From assembly GCA_963971535.1 (NCBI GenBank), contig OZ020598.1, positions 98,577,674 to 98,641,673 on the forward strand: a DNA stretch of 64,000 bases. The letters are read 5' to 3'. Shown piece after piece: positions 46,485-63,847 of the stretch (position 1 is its first letter; each line of letters starts with the position of its first letter). Position numbers and translations under genes: made by a program. This DNA comes from Notolepis coatsorum (Eukaryota; Chordata; Actinopteri; Aulopiformes; Paralepididae). The notes under the pieces were generated by a model. The model did not search any database. It saw only the letters and a program-made list of their open reading frames with translations, and was not told the DNA's origin.

Positions 46485-46800
46485 TCTTCGCAATTATGCA
46501 TCGAATTTTTTACATTGAATTTTATTATGCATTCGAATTTTTTAATTAACACTGCATTTTTATTTCGCATAGGTAAATTCGGAGCAAAAAAATTCAGATA
46601 CATGATTTTCAAAGTAATTATTTGCAATGCTACTGTATAAATTCGGTGTCGGAAAAAATTCAGATACCATGTTTTCAAAGTATTTATTTTCAATGCTATA
46701 AATTCGGTGTCTGATCAAATTAAAATACTTCTGGCACTCATTTGCTTCCATATCCCCGACTGTCATTTGCTTCCATATCCCTGACTGTCAACTATTAGTC
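46485..46800. repeat. AT-rich repeat truncating the gypsy integrase
   Basis: GCAATTATGCATCGAATTTT begins it; then two to three imperfect tandem units of roughly 60-75 bp that start AAATTCGGTGTC / AAATTCGGAGC and contain AAATTCAGATAC and TTTTCAAAGTA. The short frames over it are not genes. Possibly the end of an uncharacterised DNA transposon. Confidence 0.55.
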
Positions 46801-46876
46801 GACTATGAAAAAAAAAGTAGGAAAAAAAAGTATAATATATATATTTTGTATCATTCCATTTGGGCTGTGGGGGTGC

Positions 46877-47390
46877 TTAACACTTTCAGAGCCGGCCGTG
46901 TTTTCCTTTTTACCCCCTTGAATGCCCATCATCCACTTCAATGTTAGCGTTAATATCGCCTAATCTATGTTTTAAATTATGTGTCTAATCGGCAGGTCGC
47001 TTATCAATGACTCATTTTCCAGTCAACATTGTCGAAACGGATTGTTTTTTTATCGGTTCATTTCCGTTTTATAGCATCTCGAAAAGCCCTCGTTTTCAAG
47101 GAAAATAAAAATATTCCATAATAAACAGGATATTCTAGAATACACAAACATTTTCAAATTTTTCGGCCTATTTATGAATAGTTTTCAAATAAACGCTAGA
47201 TTATCGATAGTATATGTGTACGTATGCACGCTATATAGGCGATCTGATATCTGATCTGATATATTTCCTGATCGCTCGCACAGCCAAATCACACATAGGG
47301 GGAAAGCTTATATCTCCGTGAAAACAGGTCTGATTATCCTAAGACTGGTAAAATAGATTCCTTACCTGAGATCAGATGGTATCCAAAAAT
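46877..47390 (+). mobile_element. Family A MITE, left half
   Basis: TTAACACTTTCAGAGCCGGC then the family A words ATCGCCTAATCTATGTTTTA and ATAAACGCTAGATTATCG. It stops at about 47390, where sequence shared with 6990-7165 starts; the right half is missing. Confidence 0.7.
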
Positions 47391-47519
47391 TAGGAGGGGG
47401 TGGGTGGGTGGGAGAGAAATATACATAAGGTGGGGAGGAGACTGTCTATTAGGAGGGGGTGGGAGGGTTTGGACATTTACGGTGACCAGTTTCAAATTGC
47501 AGCCTCCCGTAGGTGCTCT
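47391..47519 (+). repeat. G-rich flank duplicated from 6990-7165
   Basis: TTAGGAGGGGGTGGGTGGG, then GAGAAATATACATAAGGTGG and AGCCTCCCGTAGGTGCTCT match 7000-7165, with one internal piece missing. It precedes family B MITEs at both sites. Confidence 0.75.
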
Positions 47520-48478
47520 TTAACACTATGGCGTCCGGAACCCCACGGCGATTTAGGCCTCAAGAGGACAGAGGATTGTAAACAAACCGATGTACTTTCT
47601 AAGAGCTTTATATATCATTTATAGTATTGCTATCTGTCCATTCTCATTGTCACTTGAGTGCATAAACCGTGCCTTCATAATGGCTTAAAGAAAATAAAAA
47701 TCCATCGGTTGGTTGTCATTTTATAGCGTCGTGAAAATATAAGCTTTATCGCAGTTTTCGTCTCGTCTTTTTTCTGGGAAGCTAGATATGAGGCTAAAGG
47801 CTAGTCACGTTATATCAAACGCCATTTCTGCTGTATATATACGAATGAAATAAAACAAACTGCGTAGCATCCGGACTATTACAGAGCATCTATGGATGAA
47901 ATGGGGGCGGCGGGGAACGCCGATTACTATTATTGATTAGCAATACAGTGTGCGTTCAATATACCATTTTCACTGATCGATCACGTTACGTTTTAAAACA
48001 ATGTCCAATCCGGCTGTAATTTGGGGGAATAGTATCCTACCGTCAGGCCATGTGATCGCCGGCAGCATTTCGTCATTAGTCATCGGAATCTGGTAGATCG
48101 ATATGTCCATTGGCTAATCATAAATCCCATTATTCCAAGCTGAAATATGCGTTCGGTAACGGGATCAAAGATGGAGGGTGTTCGTTTGGAACCGAGGCTC
48201 ATATGAAACGCCCACAGACAGTGAAAAGAATAATTTTTTCAATCGCCCTCAATGATACTGCAGTGGAGCGATGGCGCCCCTAAGCGGATCTGGCCGGTAT
48301 TGCATGTTTCGAAAATCAAATATGTGGGTAGGTCATGCAAGTCGATCGCGGACGTTAATAGCGTTATTAATATGGAATAAAACAATAACAACTCGCCAGG
48401 AAGTTAACTCGTGGCTCTGGTCCTCAACGGGTGGAATCGAAACACGTACTTATACGTGGACGGTCCACATAGTGTTAA
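47520..48478 (+). mobile_element. TTAA-type MITE, family B (longest copy)
   Basis: 959 bp between TTAACACTATGGCGTCC and GGTCCACATAGTGTTAA. Includes the block missing from 7166-7973. Directly followed by gypsy pol sequence, so it sits at or within the truncated 5' side of gypsy element 2. Confidence 0.8.
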
Positions 48479-55246
<6,768 letters not shown>

Positions 55247-55619
55247 GATGGAGGGGGACGCTGTCGGGCCGGTGCACGATGAAAACAGGACGAAGGAAGG
55301 CATTATGTGGCTCATTTCTGTCAAAGCATGTTCTACTATAACATCATCACACACGTGCCAGAATGAAAATGCCTAGGGGTCATTTGAAAATCACACTCTT
55401 GGAGCAGCAGAAACTCTGTGATGTGTACCCCTTGGCTGCGTACAGTGTTGGAGGAAAACGCTATGTTACACTGAAACGTCACATTTGCTGTGCATTTTAG
55501 GTAATTGGAATACATTATGTTAACACTTCTTTTTTTGCAATTTCATGACTATCATAATGATAACATCTATAAAATACTTATGATGCTATTGTACTTTTGT
55601 CTATTTACATTCTTAACAG
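55247..55619 (+). pseudogene. Unit D: multicopy-gene C-terminal exon
   Basis: As in the other units: TLLEQQKLCDVYPLAAYSVG then KRYVTLKRHICCAF and stop by 55500, then GTAATTGG and an AT-rich stretch ending in TTAACAG before the SAMD3-like first exon. Confidence 0.65.
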
Positions 55620-56213
55620 GCTGGGAAAGATGGAGGCGAAGCTCCGAGTAGTGATGGATGATCAGATCGAGAAGTTGGTCCTTCCATTGGGAATCAGTGC
55701 ATTGCACATCACCTCAGGAACACCAAATCCTCTGAGCTTGGTGCGATAATTTGCCATCTTGTATTTGCTGCTTCGTTGCCAGCCATAGTAACCCGAGAAG
55801 GGGTTCCTTGAGACAAGGATATTTCGTGACAAGCGAACATCAGCAACATCAGCAACATCACTTATCTGTGCACTTGATGGATAGGCTGTATGTATATATG
55901 GTTTCAGTACGTCTGCCTTGACCTTTGAGGGAGTTAGAAGCGTTCCATTCATTTTGTAGTCTTCAGTGGCTTTTTCAAGACACATCCGAGTTTCGAATGC
56001 AAACTGTGGAATGGAGAACTGCTTTGGCCATGGCTGACTTTGTTCTGTGGTACTTCGCTTAGGCAGAATAATAGTGTTGTGGGAGGTATACGATCCAGCA
56101 GACTCTGCATTTGCTGCAGTACAGTCTGAACAACATGCAGACTCAAGAGTCACAGTCAGTTGAATGTTGACCAGAGGAACTGGGATCAATATTTCATTTT
56201 TTCGCCATGGCAT
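55620..56213 (-). pseudogene. SAMD3-like fragment with longest coding stretch
   Basis: Minus-strand frame of 183 codons from MPWRKNEILIPVPLVNIQL through WPKQFSIPQFAFETRMCLEK, LLTPSKVKADVLKPYIHTAY, an ADVADV expansion, NPFSGYYGWQRSSKYKMANY and FGVPEVMCNALIP, then into the inverted first exon (plus ATG near 55631). It reaches further upstream in the SAMD3-like gene than any other unit and so marks the outer edge of the array, where the NSF fusion point (TATATATGGT) is passed without NSF sequence. Confidence 0.75.
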
Positions 56214-56269
56214 TCATAATTCATCCAGCCAACCTCCGGACTCCAGCGGGACCCTGTATGAGATTGCAA

Positions 56270-56502
56270 CGCCTCAATACCGCCGCCTGGTGGATGGTCG
56301 GGCGAGTAACCGATTAAAAAACAATCCGTTTCGACAATGTTGACTGCAAACAAGTCATTGATAAGCGACAGCCAGATTAGACACATAGGCCATAATTTAA
56401 GATGTAGTTTATGCGTTCGCAAATATGAGAGCTCTATCATTGAAGTGGATGGTGGCACGCAACAAGGTTTTGAGACGGGGAGGCGTGGCATCCAAAGTGT
56501 TA
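56270..56502 (-). mobile_element. Family A MITE fragment
   Basis: AATCCGTTTCGACAATGTTG, ATTGATAAGCGACAGCCAGA and the end GGCATCCAAAGTGTTAA mirror family A. Only one end remains. Confidence 0.6.
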
Positions 56503-58645
56503 AGAACGAAAATAGAACACTTTATACGCATTGTTGATAAATGAGGGCCCAGGACTTTACATGCTGTTCACATTCATTCATTCAGAAATCCCATTTGTAT
56601 GGTACATTTGATACAGAGTGACTTTGTTGACTTGCTCAGTTCAAAACTCAAGCCTCCCTGCACTTTACATGCCAAATGCATCCATTCACTCGTTTCCAAT
56701 CTCCCTGCCGGGCATTTCCTATTACTATGCCAACCCTCCCTCGTGACCCACACCGTTGAACCCCCCCAATGCATTACCATATTTACTGTATTAACTTTTA
56801 TTTGTCTCCAGATCGTCTGCGATGCGCCCACTCGCTCCAGAACGTATGTCCTGTCAGCACGAGGGGTAATCAAGTTTCAACGTTATGATTTCAAGCCACA
56901 AACTAAAGCTGATTTATTAGCTGCGGCGAAAGGAGCTTCACTTCACTTTCTTCTTTTTGCTTAGTCACACTTTCCCAACATCCATCACTCGCTAACTCGC
57001 CCGTCACGCAGTTATGATGTTGCCGTGACGACCACATTTCTGGGGAAACATCCTGTGGCTGTTCTTATAGAGCATTTCTGTTTTATTAACTCCTGCTTTA
57101 ACACCATTCAGGGGTAGTCTAATTAGAATTTCTAAGAAGTGAACTTTGTAACGATGATTTCACAATAGTCACTGAGCTACTGACTTCTAGAATTCCAAGA
57201 CAGAGCTATGAGGAAACGTAAAGGAAATGTGTGTTGTGTGTCACACTGTTGTGTTGTGTTACAACTGAAAGGGTTAAGTTCAACTAATCCATCAATTCAA
57301 TTATGATGGAACAATATGCAGCAATTATACGTTATAATTGTTAACACAAATTTCAAAACCATATGACATTGTATAGTAGGCTACTTACAGAGAACCCGTT
57401 TTCTATAGTCTTATAAGTGGGACTCATCATTGTTGCCATAACTACAAAGGATTGTAATGCTGTTGGCTAACTGTATTGTATTACCATACGTAATGTATTA
57501 GCGTTTATTGATTTTCAGCCTCTCAGCAGTAATCTCAAATGACCAGAGTGTACAGATGTGTGAGAGGTAATCGGATGTAGTCGTGGTTTCATGAGCAGTA
57601 ATCAAGTTTAGACGTTACACTTCAGGGCCTACTGAAACCAATTTATTTATTGCAGGGATGGAAAGTACCTTTTTCTTTTTGCTTCTCACACTTTCCCATC
57701 ATGCATCACTTGCTGACTGTCATGTTGTCCGTCCTGGTGGGACAGCCGATACCAGGTTTCAGACGGAACCTTCTGCACTTCTATTGGAACAACTTATTCC
57801 GTTGACTTTCTGATGAAATTTGTTGTATTTGTTGTATTTGTAAGTTGTATATGTGTTTTATTACATGTATATATATACTGTGGCAGATATCATCCCTCGT
57901 CACATGGTTACGTGGAGGAAGGGAGATACTATTGCCACGGGCAGAGATACTATTTCCACGGGCAGAGGAGAGAATTGAGGAGTTGATTGGGACTGATGGA
58001 ATACACCTGTGCACCACGTGATCAAAGTTGGTTTTTCCTCGCAAACCGTGACGTCAACAGTGGGCGTGTCATATTCTAGGCTGTGTTAAGACGAGTGAAC
58101 GGGGGAAAGTAGCGAGTCGGCATTGCACTCAACCGATTCATTCAACAGGAAGCGATTTGCAAGTACAATACACCATCCAACCAGAGTGGATAAAGAAATG
58201 CTCCAGAAATTAATATGCGTAGGGAAAGGCTTAACGAGTCAGCGCGAGAGCGCACACACAAAAGCACACATGCTGTATACGTTTGAAATGAATCGTTCCA
58301 GCAAAGTATGCTTCTATTATTCGAATAACTTGTTTTAATGGGTATCATAAGTCCTACTGTAGAACATGACATAATAGCATGATATCTGATCTATTAATGC
58401 CAATAATACACGACGACCGCAATTGACACTTGAAAAGTGTAAATTATGGATTAGTAAGTAGCAATAAAATAAAGCAGAAAGCAGAAAATAATGAACTGAT
58501 TTTGAGTGGTTTTTAACGTGTATCTGCTCTGTCCCTTGTTGATTGTTTGTGGGATAGGGGACTAACTTACTGATTCAGTTTATGAGTAACAAGTTAGGGA
58601 CATCCATATAGAGATAACTAGGATAATATGCAGAAGTTTTACACA
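56503..58645. other. No recognised gene
   Basis: Open frames at 56599-56964 and 58123-58338 have no recognisable similarity. A 24-bp unit (GAGATACTATTxCCACGGGCA) is tandemly duplicated at 57924-57970. The related words CACGAGGGGTAATCAAGTTT (56860) and GAGCAGTAATCAAGTTTAGA (57592) suggest an old local duplication. Confidence 0.45.
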
Positions 58646-58649
58646 TTGT

Positions 58650-58676
<27 letters not shown>
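58650..58676. repeat. (CT)n microsatellite
   Basis: About 13 CT units. Confidence 0.95.
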
Positions 58677-58680
<4 letters not shown>

Positions 58681-58807
58681 ATAAAAAAAACATCTGAAGC
58701 ATAGACAGACAGTGACAGAAATAAGTCCAGAGACAGTCAGGGACAGCACAGCAGACAAGGTAGGTTTGTATGTGCTTGTTTGTTTGTTTCTCTACAGGTG
58801 AATGGAA

Positions 58808-58831
58808 GTGTGTGTGTGTGTGTGTGTGTGG

Positions 58832-58876
<45 letters not shown>
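58808..58876. repeat. (GT)n microsatellite
   Basis: Two GT runs separated by GGAA, about 33 units in all. The minus-strand His/Thr-repeat frame over it is an artefact of the repeat. Confidence 0.95.
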
Positions 58877-58879
<3 letters not shown>

Positions 58880-59004
58880 CTGCCATGCTGAACTGGGTGA
58901 AGGTAAGGTCGTGTGTGTGTTTGCATGTCTGGTAATATTTCGGCATAATCATTTTGGTTTCATGCTCATTCATATTCAAGTTCATTAACAATAGGCAAGA
59001 TCTT

Positions 59005-59215
59005 CTTGATACCTTCCATAGTTTCTTCATCTTTTCATCAGAATTTCACTCATATCCAACAAACCATAGCAATAAACTCCTTACCTTTCTGTCGGACAAC
59101 TAGCCATCAATTCAACATTAGCTTTAGGGGTCCTAAACTCTGGAACACTCTAAATTCATCATTGAGGTCAACAACCTCCGTATCCATATTAAAAAAAACA
59201 ATTCAAATCTAATTT
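59005..59215 (+). mobile_element. LINE RT C-terminal tail
   Basis: A 68-codon frame containing NSLPFCRTTSHQFNISFRGP then KLWNTLNSSLRSTTSVSILK, the C-terminal 'GPKLWNSLP...FKK' signature of fish LINEs. Followed by an A-rich, AATAAA-containing tail (59280-59330). 5'-truncated. Confidence 0.7.
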
Positions 59216-59359
59216 AATTTCATCATAAATCACTCACATAAGTTCCCTCCTAGCACTGTTTTTTTTAAATAATGTGCTAAATAAATAAAATAAAATAAAC
59301 TAAGTCGTCAGTCGTACAATAATAATAAAGTTCATATTATTTTACTTTCTTGTTTAAAA

Positions 59360-60935
59360 TATTTGTGTGTGTTTGCAGAGCATGCCTAATATCCGCCAAA
59401 TGCGGAAGAGGAAGAGGAAGGTGCGTCTATGGGCCCAGGAGGCCATGGATCAGGCCATCGCAGAGGTCAGAGCAGGCAGGTGTAGTGCGAGGCGGGCAGC
59501 CACGGTGTTCGGGGTCCCTAAGTTCAGCCTGATCGACCGACTCAGCGGAAAGGTGTCTCTGGCCTGCAACATCGGCCGGGGCACCTATCTTACCCCTGAA
59601 GATTAGAGTTCCCTGGTGGAGTACTGCTTCTACTCTGCCAGTTATGGGTCTCCGCTGACGAGGTCGCAGGTCCTGGCCATCTATAACCTCCGCCACCCAG
59701 GGAACCTAAAAACACCCCTTGGCCAGGGGTGGTGGATCAATTTCAGGGAGAGGCAACACCATCGTCTCATGATCCGGATCCCGGACACCATTGACCGTGG
59801 GAGGGCAGCCTGCGCCAAGAGGTGGGCCATAGAAGAATACTTTAAGCTCCTCACCAGCACCATGGAGGAGCACGGGCTGAGGGAGAAACCCTGTCATATA
59901 TATAAATGTGACGAGACAGGGTTTCAGATGGACTCCAACCGGAGGAAGGTCGTCGTGCCCCGTGCCCCGTCCGGGCTGAAACATCACGGACTCCCACAAC
60001 CTCCTCCCGTACCCTGCGTGGCGGCTCTCTCCCCAGCCGCAGAAGAGGAGTGTCCCCCGGGGCCGCTCCCACCACCAGCTCTGGTCTTGCCATCACCAGT
60101 CCCTCAGCCTCAGCCACCATGCCCCCCTCTTCTGCCTCCCACAGTCTGCTGCCCGCCTGTAGCCTCCACACCAGCACTCGCCTGCCTGCTTTGAGAGGGG
60201 AAGATCATCACCCCTCCACCTCTTCCTCTGCAACAGCCATAATGGATGGTATTTTTTTTGTTGTTTTCTTTTAACAGTTATTTGGGAGACAACATTCTCA
60301 GTTAGCAAAAAAGTATACATTTTCATATGAATAAATAATCATGTTTTATTGTTTCTTAACCATTTTCTCAGAGCCGGCAGTCCCACCACAGTGCAACGAC
60401 CGAGTGTCCCAGCCATCGACTTCCTCCTCCTCCCACGCCAGACCCACGACACCCATCGGTACGTTACTTATGTTTTTGAGTTAAATTTCTTTTTGTCAAA
60501 AATGTGCTGATTTTATCCGAATTGCTGTGGGGCACTTTGAACTGTGGTCCATGTGTGAAAAGTACTATATAGATAGTTATTCATATTTATTATTGGTATA
60601 TTGTATTCAAGCAGTGTCATAATAATACTTTTCTTTTTAACTGCAAGGTCACACCACCAAGAGGCAGAAGCTGGGGACATATTTATTATTGGTATATTGT
60701 ATTCAAGCAGTGTCATAATAATACTTTTCTTTTTAACTGCAAGGTCACACCACCAAGAGGCAGAAGCTGGGGATCTGGCGGTGTGGCCGGTGTAAAAAGG
60801 CGGACCCCCCTGTGGACTCTGAGGGTTTGGTGGCGTGGGTCCAGTGTGACAACTGTCACAAATGCAAATGGTTCCACACCATTTGTGTACAGTGGGAGGA
60901 GGACGACGAATATGGGTCAATATCGCTGTAGGGTG
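59360..60935 (+). pseudogene. Pogo-like transposase gene with PHD finger, core deleted
   Basis: After acceptor GTTTGCAG, ATG 59382 opens MPNIRQMRKRKRKVRLWAQE and SARRAATVFGVPKFSLIDRL, a psq-type helix-turn-helix (about residues 20-60). A TAG at 59604 interrupts; then GQGWWINFRERQHHRLMIRI (CENP-B-type second DNA-binding part) and IYKCDETGFQMDSNRRKVVV, the first Asp of the DDE core. The rest of the core is missing: the frame goes straight to a Pro-rich tail (60000-60190). Later exons encode EPAVPPQCNDRVSQPSTSSS and a PHD-like finger CGRCKKADPP...CDNCHKCKWFHTIC. Pogo transposases move DNA at TA sites; this copy cannot. Confidence 0.75.
60582..60773. repeat. 96-bp tandem duplication over a 3' splice site
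   Basis: 60582-60677 and 60678-60773 are nearly identical. The unit contains the polypyrimidine-like TTTTCTTTTTAACTGCAAG and the start of the PHD exon (GTCACACCACCAAGAGGCAG), so the acceptor site exists twice. Confidence 0.9.
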
Positions 60936-61896
60936 CCTTTTGGTGTCCTGTACATAAATAATAAATTTGTCATGGGCTATGTCTTTATATTAATAAAAAA
61001 GCATTACCTGGCTCTTTAAATACATTTTCCAGATTTTTTTTCAGTTTTGTATAAGAGGATGCATGCTGTTTTGCTATGTCCCATGCACTGCTCATCAATT
61101 TCAATGTGCGTAAAATATAGTCAAATCCAAAAAGAAAATGTATTTTGTTTTCATAATATTATTTAGTTAAATAAGATATTACTCAACTTAAGTGTATTAT
61201 CTTATTTAACAAAATAAATATTTGTATACTAAAAAAAGAAGAGTTTGTGTGTGTCCATGATTTTCCACCCTGTCATATCGGTGAATCCGCCCCTTTAAGA
61301 AAAGGCCATCCACTCTAGTGACATCACAACGACAGTTTTTTCCTCTCTTCAGTGGCGGGAAATTCAATGGCTGAGGTGAATGAGTAGCTGACTTTCCTAT
61401 TGACACATTTTCTTTCTATAAGTTTGCTTACTTGCTCTGACCAAGCTTAACATGTCCACCCTGTCAGCATAAAATATGCTGGAAGTGATTAGAATACAAT
61501 ATTTTCAAAATATGTAAGTTTAACTATACCAAATTATCTTCAACAACCAGACTATCACAGTTTGTTGTAAGCTAATATGCTAACTGAAGCTAAAAATGTC
61601 CACCCTGTCGGCCACTTAGACCCGACAGGGTGGACATACACATGACAGGGTGGACATATAGTTCATTTGTAATTTGTAGATGGATGTTAATTTATCATCC
61701 CTTTGATAATGGACTCAACCACACACACACACACACACTAGGTCATATTAGTCTATATTATTGCTTATTCCTTGTTGGGTCAAGTTGTATATTAAGTGTA
61801 GCATCATTATGCATTAATAAAGCCTTAATAAACATGAAATAACTATTTTCCTCTTCCCTGTCTCTCTAACGCTCTAACTAATGTTATTAAGCATAC
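60936..61896. other. No gene; CCACCCTGTC motif cluster and (CA)n
   Basis: GTCCACCCTGTC-type words occur at 61265, 61456 and 61600, with inverted GACAGGGTGGACAT at 61624 and 61644. A short (CA)n lies at 61720-61738. The minus-strand frame at 61206-61406 has no known relatives. Confidence 0.6.
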
Positions 61897-62070
61897 TGTC
61901 ATATACAGAAGTATATAAGATATGCGTGGGTAGTTCTAAGGCCTGCGCATTGATCTGGAGTTATATTGTTACACTGAACGTGAAGGAGTCAGTGGGTTAT
62001 TGCATACGGAAGTTGTCAATAAATGAGCAGAGCTCGCACCAAGTCAAAGCCTCCAGACGATTAATCTACA
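61897..62070 (+). mobile_element. Compact LTR of a second gypsy copy
   Basis: 174 bp from TGTCATATACAG to TTAATCTACA, directly followed by the primer site. A TATA-like GTATATAAGATATG (61911-61924) and a polyadenylation word CAATAAATGAGC (about 62018) give it the promoter and end signals of an LTR in minimal space. Confidence 0.7.
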
Positions 62071-62087
62071 TGGTGTCAGAAGTAAAG
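62071..62087 (+). promoter_or_regulatory. Primer-binding site, tRNA-Leu type
   Basis: TGGTGTCAGAAGTAAA, identical over its first 16 bases to the site at 42952. Confidence 0.75.
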
Positions 62088-62096
62088 TAGACAGAA

Positions 62097-62312
62097 ATGG
62101 CAAAATTTCACCCGCCGGCGAGTTTTCCTTTCGACAAACCAGGAGAATGGCCCGATTGGAAGCAACGTTTAGTGAGATTCAGAACGGCTACCAAGTTGGA
62201 TAAGGAAGATGGTGCCGTGCAGGTTAGCAGTCTGATATATGCTATGGGAAGCGAGTCGGAGAATATATTCCATTTGTTTGTATTTGAAGAAGTAGCACAT
62301 GGTGTGCTGTAA
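62097..62312 (+). mobile_element. Gypsy gag N-terminal fragment
   Basis: 71 codons: MAKFHPPASFPFDKPGEWPD, LVRFRTATKLDKEDGAVQVS then LIYAMGSESENIF, clearly related to gag at 42977 (AKFxPPxxFxF...RxATKLDxEDGxVQVSxLxYAxGxExExxF). The frame then leaves gag similarity and stops; the rest of the element is absent. Confidence 0.8.
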
Positions 62313-62319
62313 ATAGTTG

Positions 62320-62940
62320 ATATCGTATAGTTGATATTGTTTTAAGTTATATGTTTATTATATTGTTATGTGATTAGTATTTGTTTGTTAGACAAATAAA
62401 ATGACAGTACTGTTGTTGTTGTAGTACATAATTCCGTGTTAGCAGTGATGAAGCTAAAACCATATACATTTGGGTTTTGAACAGAAAATTACCTGTGGGG
62501 GCCTATCTACAAATCAACTCAACGTTACAATACCTTCCTGTTGACAGTAGATGGCAGCATTGATTTGAAGGCTGAAAACAGGTTAAAACAAAAGGACTCC
62601 AAATTCCAAGACCTTTTTTCGCAGTTCACAGGTCAGTAAAGGTGATGAAAACGTGATCTGAACCCGGGAGCGTTAAACTATTAATGCGACCTCAGTACAG
62701 TGACCGCAAATGGTAAACTAATTATCTTAATAAAAGTGCATCATTAGCATTGTTTGTTGTCTAAAGGGAAACAAAATGGTACAATTTAAGATTTTAAATG
62801 TTATCCGCATATATAGGACAAATAAAACATTGTTAATTTGTAAGAAACCTCAATGAAAACGGTGCAGGGTAAGTAATATTCGCTATTGTTATGAAAATGT
62901 GATAGAATCCTATAAAAATGTGGACGCATTTGGTCACCGT
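62320..62940. other. No recognised gene
   Basis: AT-rich sequence without recognisable coding or repeat similarity; there is no 3' LTR matching 61897-62070. Confidence 0.45.
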
Positions 62941-63080
62941 GACGTTACATCACGCGACGGAGTGTTATAGGAATTAGATCACGCCTAGGATTGTTAGGCC
63001 AGACGCGCAGCGGAGGGTTGTTAGCCCCCCCTAGGTGTGATCTAATTCCTATAACACATGACTTCAAGTGATGTAATGTC
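62941..63080. repeat. Interrupted inverted repeat
   Basis: 62962-62988 pairs with 63031-63057 over 27 bases with one mismatch (GTGTTATAGGAATTAGATCA...), and outer arms GACGTTACATCAC (62941) / GTGATGTAATGTC (63068) extend it. The loop is GC-rich. It may be a small foldback element; no target duplication seen. Confidence 0.8.
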
Positions 63081-63227
63081 TTTTATACAATGACCCAATT
63101 CACCCAACCTTATTATTATTATTATAAACACACAGTAATTGAAGCATAATGGAGATTAATTCAAAAACAGAAAAAGTAGATCCCAAAACAAAAAACGTAG
63201 ATCCAATGGAAGTCATGCTTGATTTAT

Positions 63228-63335
63228 TGATTGATTGAACATTTTATTAACAATGACATACAGATAGACAGTACTGCTACATCTATACATTTATGACATA
63301 CCAAATTTACAAATACAGTACTGTTTTTGTAGGGT
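63228..63335 (-). mobile_element. Non-LTR retroposon fragment, copy 4
   Basis: Inverse of 42117-42215: ATGACATACAGATAGACAGT, CTACATCTATACATTTATGA and AATTTACAAATACAGTACTG. The 3' end is replaced by (ATTG)n at 63226-63237. Confidence 0.6.
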
Positions 63336-63847
63336 GATTATGGTTTATTTACATTGATGGTAACATTCCCGGTTATAGTGCAGTTTGTCGTTATTTTGCC
63401 TCTTAGCTGGAACAGAATTCTCAGAACCTTCTGCACCTTTATTTACATTGAGGTTCTGGGGTCACGTGGAGTGTGTTATACGAAATAACAACCGGTAACT
63501 TCACTGTGCAATGATTGGTGTAAATGGTGTCGGTGCCCGCGACTTCACATATTCCGGGTAACATCATACATGTACATAGATCAAAATGTACAATGATAAG
63601 TTATTTTTCGTCAATGTCAGCATGTCTTTTTTCATTCTCCGGCTTCTCGTGCTGTATAAGTTTACAGACTTATATTATTCAATAAGACTGCCAGCCAACT
63701 TTTGCGCGACGGAGAAATACAATTTCAATTGTGACGAGAGAAGATCATCTCCCGATTCAGATACAATTTAACACACACGGTTCCAAAGATATGAATGTTT
63801 TGCGGCAAATGTTCACCCTGCAATGGATTTAGGTGTGTCTTGTTTCA
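63336..63847. other. No recognised gene
   Basis: The 61-codon frame at 63586-63771 has a hydrophobic start but no known relatives; it is not called as a gene. Confidence 0.45.

Noticed and set aside
56599..56964. 121-codon plus frame as a gene
   Set aside because: There is an acceptor-like CTCCAG at 56812 inside it, but no recognisable domain, partner exon or conserved pattern.
58737..59030. His/Thr-rich 97-codon minus frame
   Set aside because: A translation of the (GT)n microsatellite.
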